From NCBI RefSeq assembly GCF_005217455.1, contig NZ_SZPQ01000028.1, positions 1 to 64,000 on the forward strand: 64,000 nt of DNA, in the 5' to 3' direction. Positions 60,148-64,000 of the stretch are shown here, in pieces (position 1 is the first letter of the stretch; each line of letters begins with the position of its first letter). The notes under the pieces are model-generated. The model did no database searches. It had not been told where the DNA came from and saw only the letters and a list, made by a program, of their open reading frames with translations. The translations under genes and the position numbers were made by a program. The stretch is from Martelella alba (lineage in GTDB: Bacteria > Pseudomonadota > Gammaproteobacteria > Enterobacterales > Enterobacteriaceae).

Positions 60148-61109
60148 ATCTCCTCCTTGCGCGCCACTATCGATTTTGTCGGCGGCGCTCCGGCGTCCTT
60201 GGCGCGACGCTTGGCCACCGTTACATCACGGCGCGATCCACGGGCGTAATAGCGTTCAACGGCCGACTGGCCGAGGTTAAGGATGGATGTGACGATAAGA
60301 TACCAGATCACCGCCACCATCAGCATGGGAATGATTTCAAAGGTGCGGTTATACACCGCCTGCACGGAATATAACAGGTCGCCCATGGCTATGACGCTCA
60401 CCAGCGAGGTGGCTTTGATCATGCTGATAAGCTGGTTGCCGGTGGGGGGAATGATGGCGCGCATCGCCTGGGGGATAATGATTCTGCGCAAGGCCCGCAC
60501 ACGGCTCATACCGAACGCCTGGGTGGTTTCCACCTGGCCGCTATCCACGGAAAGCAGGCCGGCGCGGATAATTTCCGCCATATATGCCGCCTCGTTCAGC
60601 GCCAAACCGGCGATAGCGGCGGTTAACGGCGTTATCACCGCGTTGGTGTTCCACTTGGCGAAAGTGATATCGGTCCAGGGTACCGACAGCGACAATGTGG
60701 GAAATAGCGTCGACAGGTTATACCAGAATATCAATTGCACCAGCAGCGGCGTTCCGCGGAAAAACCAGATATACAAGGCGCAAAGACCGTTGAACAACCG
60801 ATTATCCGAAAGCCGCCCGACTGCCAGCGGCAAACCCAGCAAAACGCCAAGTATCATGGAGACAACCGTCAAGCCCAGCGTGACCTCCAACCCCGTTAGC
60901 ACCGAGCTTTCGGTAAACCATTTTGATACCACCGCCCACTCAAAATTCGGGTTGATCGCCACCAGCCAAAGAAAGTTGGCGGCGATAACCAGTACCACCA
61001 TCCAAGCCACCCAGCGTCCATAACCAGGCGTATTGCGGGCGAACGCCACATCGCGCCGCTGCGCGTCCGCCTGGTCCCTGGCGCGCGCTTCGTCGATATT
61101 GCGGATCAT
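60144..61109 (-). CDS. Polar amino-acid ABC transporter permease (HisM/GlnP-like)
   Basis: 321 residues, five to six predicted helices, with a hydrophilic basic N-terminus (about 40 residues) longer than usual. The EAA loop ESTQAF-type QVETTQAFGMSRVRALRRII precedes the last helices. WFFRGTPLLVQLIFWY is the family hallmark. The ATG at 61109 has AAGG about 7 bases upstream. GTG at 61115 has no room for one. It serves as both permease halves if it forms a homodimer, since only one permease gene is present. Confidence 0.9.
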   Translation of the reverse strand: MIRNIDEARARDQADAQRRDVAFARNTPGYGRWVAWMVVLVIAANFLWLVAINPNFEWAVVSKWFTESSVLTGLEVTLGLTVVSMILGVLLGLPLAVGRLSDNRLFNGLCALYIWFFRGTPLLVQLIFWYNLSTLFPTLSLSVPWTDITFAKWNTNAVITPLTAAIAGLALNEAAYMAEIIRAGLLSVDSGQVETTQAFGMSRVRALRRIIIPQAMRAIIPPTGNQLISMIKATSLVSVIAMGDLLYSVQAVYNRTFEIIPMLMVAVIWYLIVTSILNLGQSAVERYYARGSRRDVTVAKRRAKDAGAPPTKSIVARKEEI

Positions 61110-61118
61110 GGACACGCC

Positions 61119-61997
61119 TTATTTCGCCAGATCGCGGCCCGGCGCGGCGATCATGTTGCCGTCCAGACGCCATTTTTTCATAATGGCGGCATAGGTGCCG
61201 TTGTTAAACAGCTCCCGGTATCCATCCAGGATCACATCGCCCAAAACAGACCCTTTGGGTACCACGGTCCCCTGGAAAATATCACCGAAACCGTTTTTCT
61301 TTCCTTTACCAGCCAGTTCCAATTGGCCGTGGGCTTGTTCGACAAAATAAGTCAGCGGCGCCTGGGAAGAGAAAAACGCGTCGGAGCGGTGGGAGCGCAC
61401 CGCGAGTATCGAAGACGGTTGATCGGTGAACGATTGTACCGTCACGGCCGGTTTCCCGGCGGCGGCGCATGCCTGCGATTGTTTACGAATCACCTGTTCC
61501 GCCGATCCCCCCGCCATTACCGCAATGCGTTTGCCGCAGGTGTCTTCCAGGCCATGAATACCGGCGGGGTTACCCTTGGGGACGCCGAACACCACGAACT
61601 CCTGAACAAAATCGATAAAATCCACTTTTTTCTGGCGATCGGGATAATCCCCCACCGGGCCGATAGCCAATTGGTAACGGCCGGCATTAATGCCCGCCAG
61701 TAATCCGGATAAACCGCTGACGGTGGCATATTCGATTTTGATGCCGAGCAACTGGCCGAGCGCCACCGCGAGATCATGGGAGGCGCCGTCCAGGGAATGG
61801 GGACCCGTCACGATTTCATAGGGAGGGAACGAGCCGTTGTTCACGGCGACCATTTTGCCCGCCGATTTGATATCCGGCGGCAGGCGATCATATAACGCCT
61901 GGTCTTTGGTCTGCGCCGGAATAGGCTCGGCGGCATAGGAAACGGAGGCGGTAAACAGTCCCAATGCCGCCATAAACAGGGTGAGGTGTTTTTTCAT
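61119..61997 (-). CDS. Amino-acid ABC transporter periplasmic binding protein
   Basis: 292 residues. Signal peptide MKKHLTLFMAALGLF..SYA, cut near residue 22. The mature part has the family-3 solute-binding pattern (VNNGSFPPYE, GINAGRYQLAIGPVGDYPDRQ, GGSAEQVIRKQSQAC, AVRSHRSDAFFSS). It binds a polar amino acid or related compound, but the specific ligand is not evident. The ATG overlaps the stop of the hydrolase gene upstream by 4 bases. Confidence 0.9.
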   Translation of the reverse strand: MKKHLTLFMAALGLFTASVSYAAEPIPAQTKDQALYDRLPPDIKSAGKMVAVNNGSFPPYEIVTGPHSLDGASHDLAVALGQLLGIKIEYATVSGLSGLLAGINAGRYQLAIGPVGDYPDRQKKVDFIDFVQEFVVFGVPKGNPAGIHGLEDTCGKRIAVMAGGSAEQVIRKQSQACAAAGKPAVTVQSFTDQPSSILAVRSHRSDAFFSSQAPLTYFVEQAHGQLELAGKGKKNGFGDIFQGTVVPKGSVLGDVILDGYRELFNNGTYAAIMKKWRLDGNMIAAPGRDLAK

Positions 61998-62803
61998 AGC
62001 ATCTCCCGATATTGTGTGTCTAATTCAGGGCGGGCGAAACGGCGGTTTTCCAGTACCGGCAGCACTTCGCGAGCATAGGCGATGCGTCGCGGATCAAGCT
62101 CGGCGAAGGCCAGCGTCGCTGTTTCCGGGGCTTTGACAATGGCCACGCCCAGCGGATCCACCACCAGGCTATTGCCGATATTGCGCGGCCCGCATTCCCC
62201 CACCGCCACCAGATAACAGGTATTTTCCAAGGCCCGCGCCGTGACCAGCACTTCCCAGTGACTTTCTTTCAAGGGACCTTTTACCCAGGCCGCGGGCAAC
62301 ACCAAGACATCGGCGCCGTCCAGCGCCAAACGGCGAGCCAATTCCGGAAAACGCACATCGTAGCAGGTCATTAATCCCACTTTCATGCCCGCGACTTCCA
62401 CCAAGGGCGGGATGGCATGGCCCGGACGCACGCGTTCAGACTCTTGCATGGCGAAGGCATCGTAAAGATGCAATTTGTCATAACGGCCGACGATCTCGCC
62501 ATCGCGGATGGCGATCAGCACATTGAGCGCCTTACCTTCTTCGGCGGGGACGTGTACGGTCATCATGGTGGTTAACGGCATGCCTATGCTGGCGGCCAGG
62601 AGCTCGGTGACAAAGGGGCCGTTTAGCGGTTGCGCCGCCTTTAGCACCAGATCGGGATCGGCGATATCCCGCGCCAAAACCCCTTCCGGCATGACCAGCA
62701 GATCGGCGCCGCCGTCCGAGGCGTCTTTCATCAGACCCAGGCAGATTCGCGTGTTTTCCCGCCAATCACGGCTGACGGCAAATTGACCAAGAGCGACTTT
62801 CAT
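61994..62803 (-). CDS. Carbon-nitrogen hydrolase (nitrilase superfamily)
   Basis: 269 residues. The catalytic Glu (LLVMPEGVL, about residue 41), Lys (RYDKLHLYD, about 107) and Cys (LMTCYDVRFPE, about 144) triad is complete. It resembles the branch containing deaminated-glutathione amidase (Nit/YafV) and N-carbamoylputrescine amidase. It may hydrolyse an amide brought in by the ABC transporter of the same operon. It overlaps the next gene by 4 bases. Confidence 0.86.
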   Translation of the reverse strand: MKVALGQFAVSRDWRENTRICLGLMKDASDGGADLLVMPEGVLARDIADPDLVLKAAQPLNGPFVTELLAASIGMPLTTMMTVHVPAEEGKALNVLIAIRDGEIVGRYDKLHLYDAFAMQESERVRPGHAIPPLVEVAGMKVGLMTCYDVRFPELARRLALDGADVLVLPAAWVKGPLKESHWEVLVTARALENTCYLVAVGECGPRNIGNSLVVDPLGVAIVKAPETATLAFAELDPRRIAYAREVLPVLENRRFARPELDTQYREML

Positions 62804-62804
62804 T

Positions 62805-63764
62805 TCATTCCTCCTTCGCCGCCGCGGGGAAGAGCGCTTGCGGCGTCAGCAATATCTTCGTTAATCCCTGTTGGAACAACTCCTTGCCGAAATCGGAAAT
62901 CATCCGCCGATTGGCATTTAATCCATTGGCATTCCAGTCCTCCGGTAAATCGCGACGGATTCGGCGCAATTCATCCAGCAGCCAAGGGGTGGTGTCGGCA
63001 TATTTTTCCCGTTTGCGCATCCAAAGGGCATAAGCGCGGTCAATGATGCCGCTGAGCGCTTGCGGCAACCAGGGATACGCCTGGGCCAGCGCCGGCTTGA
63101 TAGCCAGGATATGCATGCCGGGCACATAGCCGACCCGATTGAAATAGGCAAGCTCCGCCGCGCGGAAATCCGGCTGCAACTGGCGCAAACCGGAATCAGG
63201 CTGGAAAAAGCCTTCAGGCATAAAGGGGGTAAAAACCACGTCCAACGCCCCTTCACGCAGCAGTTCTATCATGGGGCGTTCACCCGGCGCGGGTTCGATG
63301 AGGCCCGGTCGGCCGAAACCCGCCAGACGGTCGGTAATAGGGTGTTTTGCCGTTAGGCGGCCGGCGAACCAACGCGCATCTTCGATTTCCACCCCGGCTT
63401 CACGTAGCACGGCGCGTGTCCAAGTGTTGCCCGAGTCTTGCCAGCCGGTGACACCGATACGTTTACCTTTTAGTTGCGCCGGCGAGGTCAGCGGACTGTC
63501 GGCGGTGGTAATCATGCAACGCTGGCGAAAGCCGCGCATCAGAAAATGCGGCAGACCCAGCAGCGAGTCGTCGCCGTTTGCCCGGCTCTGGGCATACCGG
63601 CTGAACGACACTTCTCCGCCATCGTATTGTCCGTTGGACGCGAGGTCGTTCACCAATGTCTCAACGCGATGGATCTCCAGTACAAACCCTGCCGGCGTAA
63701 TATCGCCGAGCGCCAGCGGCGTGAAATAGTCCCAGTCGCGCACCGCCAGTCTAATGGTTACCAT
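62805..63764 (-). CDS. Substrate-binding-protein-like protein without signal peptide
   Basis: 319 residues. It starts directly with a beta-alpha fold (VTIRLAVRDWDYFTPLALG) of the periplasmic binding protein type II, with SPAQLKGKRIGVTGWQDSGN in the middle, written here by its parts QLKGKRIGV and GWQDSGN. There is no export signal. Relatives include 4,5-dihydroxyphthalate decarboxylase-like proteins and NMT1/ABC binding-protein-like enzymes. The role is unclear: it could be a cytosolic enzyme. First gene of the operon. The start is 135 bases from the divergent MocR-like gene. Confidence 0.72.
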   Translation of the reverse strand: MVTIRLAVRDWDYFTPLALGDITPAGFVLEIHRVETLVNDLASNGQYDGGEVSFSRYAQSRANGDDSLLGLPHFLMRGFRQRCMITTADSPLTSPAQLKGKRIGVTGWQDSGNTWTRAVLREAGVEIEDARWFAGRLTAKHPITDRLAGFGRPGLIEPAPGERPMIELLREGALDVVFTPFMPEGFFQPDSGLRQLQPDFRAAELAYFNRVGYVPGMHILAIKPALAQAYPWLPQALSGIIDRAYALWMRKREKYADTTPWLLDELRRIRRDLPEDWNANGLNANRRMISDFGKELFQQGLTKILLTPQALFPAAAKEE

Positions 63765-63898
63765 ATCATCCCACTCCCATGCAGCGCGGCGTCTTCCAGA
63801 CGCGCTTATTTATTAATCAAAAATGCCTTGCATTTGATACTAAAACGCAAATATCATTTGAACAATAATTTATTTGTTACTGAACAAAGTTTTTTCTT

Positions 63899-64000
63899 AT
63901 GACCCCTACCGTGGATTTACCTTGGCTAAGCGGCCAAATCGCCGATACCTCGGTTAAAGGCATAACCCAGGCGGTGTCCGGCTTGATTCGCGACGGTCAG
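63899..64000 (+). CDS. N-terminus of a GntR/MocR-like regulator (cut by the window edge)
   Basis: 34 codons are visible (begins MTPTVDLPWLSGQIAD, ends at the edge). The start resembles MocR/PdxR-type regulators: 'LSGQI-x-D-x-x-x-x-G-I-x-Q-A-V-x-x-L-I-x-D-G', the first helices of a GntR winged HTH. Divergent from the transporter/hydrolase operon, so it probably regulates it. The rest lies outside the window. Confidence 0.55.
   Translation, partial: MTPTVDLPWLSGQIADTSVKGITQAVSGLIRDGQ

Overview
The window is the replication-origin neighbourhood of an Enterobacterales chromosome, followed by about 35 kb of accessory genes. The order rrn leader - yieP - kup - ravA - viaA - asnC - mioC - oriC - mnmG - rsmG - atpIBEFHAGDC - glmU - glmS - pstSCAB-phoU - yieH is the Escherichia coli oriC order with some genes missing. 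The proteins are close to E. coli lengths and the base composition is mildly GC-rich. Together with intergenic inverted repeats of a kind I recall from Pectobacterium, Serratia and Sodalis-type genomes, this suggests a member of Pectobacteriaceae or a Sodalis-like relative. The genus cannot be fixed from the sequence alone.

Region 1 (1-27.5 kb), core. The minus strand at the left edge carries the tandem P1/P2 promoters and boxA of an rRNA operon whose 16S gene lies outside the window. yieP and kup follow without the rbs-hsrA block that E. coli has between them. ravA-viaA runs into asnC, and asnA, the gene AsnC activates in E. coli, is absent. oriC lies between mioC and mnmG, with two perfect and several degenerate DnaA boxes and an AT-rich unwinding element. 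The nine-gene ATP synthase operon ends at a strong terminator. glmU-glmS (UDP-GlcNAc synthesis) and the Pho-box-controlled pstSCAB-phoU operon (phosphate uptake and signalling) follow.

Region 2 (27.6-35.8 kb), accessory transport and unknowns. A galactitol-type PTS operon has a premature amber codon in its IIB gene. It is followed by a small helix-turn-helix/coiled-coil protein, a NixA/HoxN nickel-cobalt permease, a cysteine-synthase-like PLP enzyme, an unrecognised protein, a lipoprotein and a DUF378 membrane protein.

Region 3 (35.8-42.9 kb), the most interesting part. Two convergent gene sets meet at overlapping stop codons. On the plus strand are a class III aminotransferase, a FemAB/GNAT-like acyltransferase and an arginase-fold hydrolase. 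On the minus strand are a HAD phosphatase, an alpha/beta hydrolase, two SMR-like small membrane proteins and a DegT/ArnB-family aminotransferase. It reads as an uncharacterised pathway making and exporting or flipping an amino-modified compound.

Region 4 (43-64 kb), accessory metabolism and efflux. It holds a MipA-type outer-membrane protein, cueP behind a CueR-type promoter, yeiH, a shortened galactonate locus (dgoR-dgoD plus a hydroxyacid dehydrogenase), nimR/nimT, two LysR-MFS divergent pairs, a Nudix hydrolase, a CoA-transferase with unusual domain order, a methyltransferase, and a polar amino-acid-type ABC transporter operon with a carbon-nitrogen hydrolase and a leaderless binding-protein-like protein, read divergently from a MocR-like regulator cut by the window edge. 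I see no insertion sequence, CRISPR array or tRNA gene.
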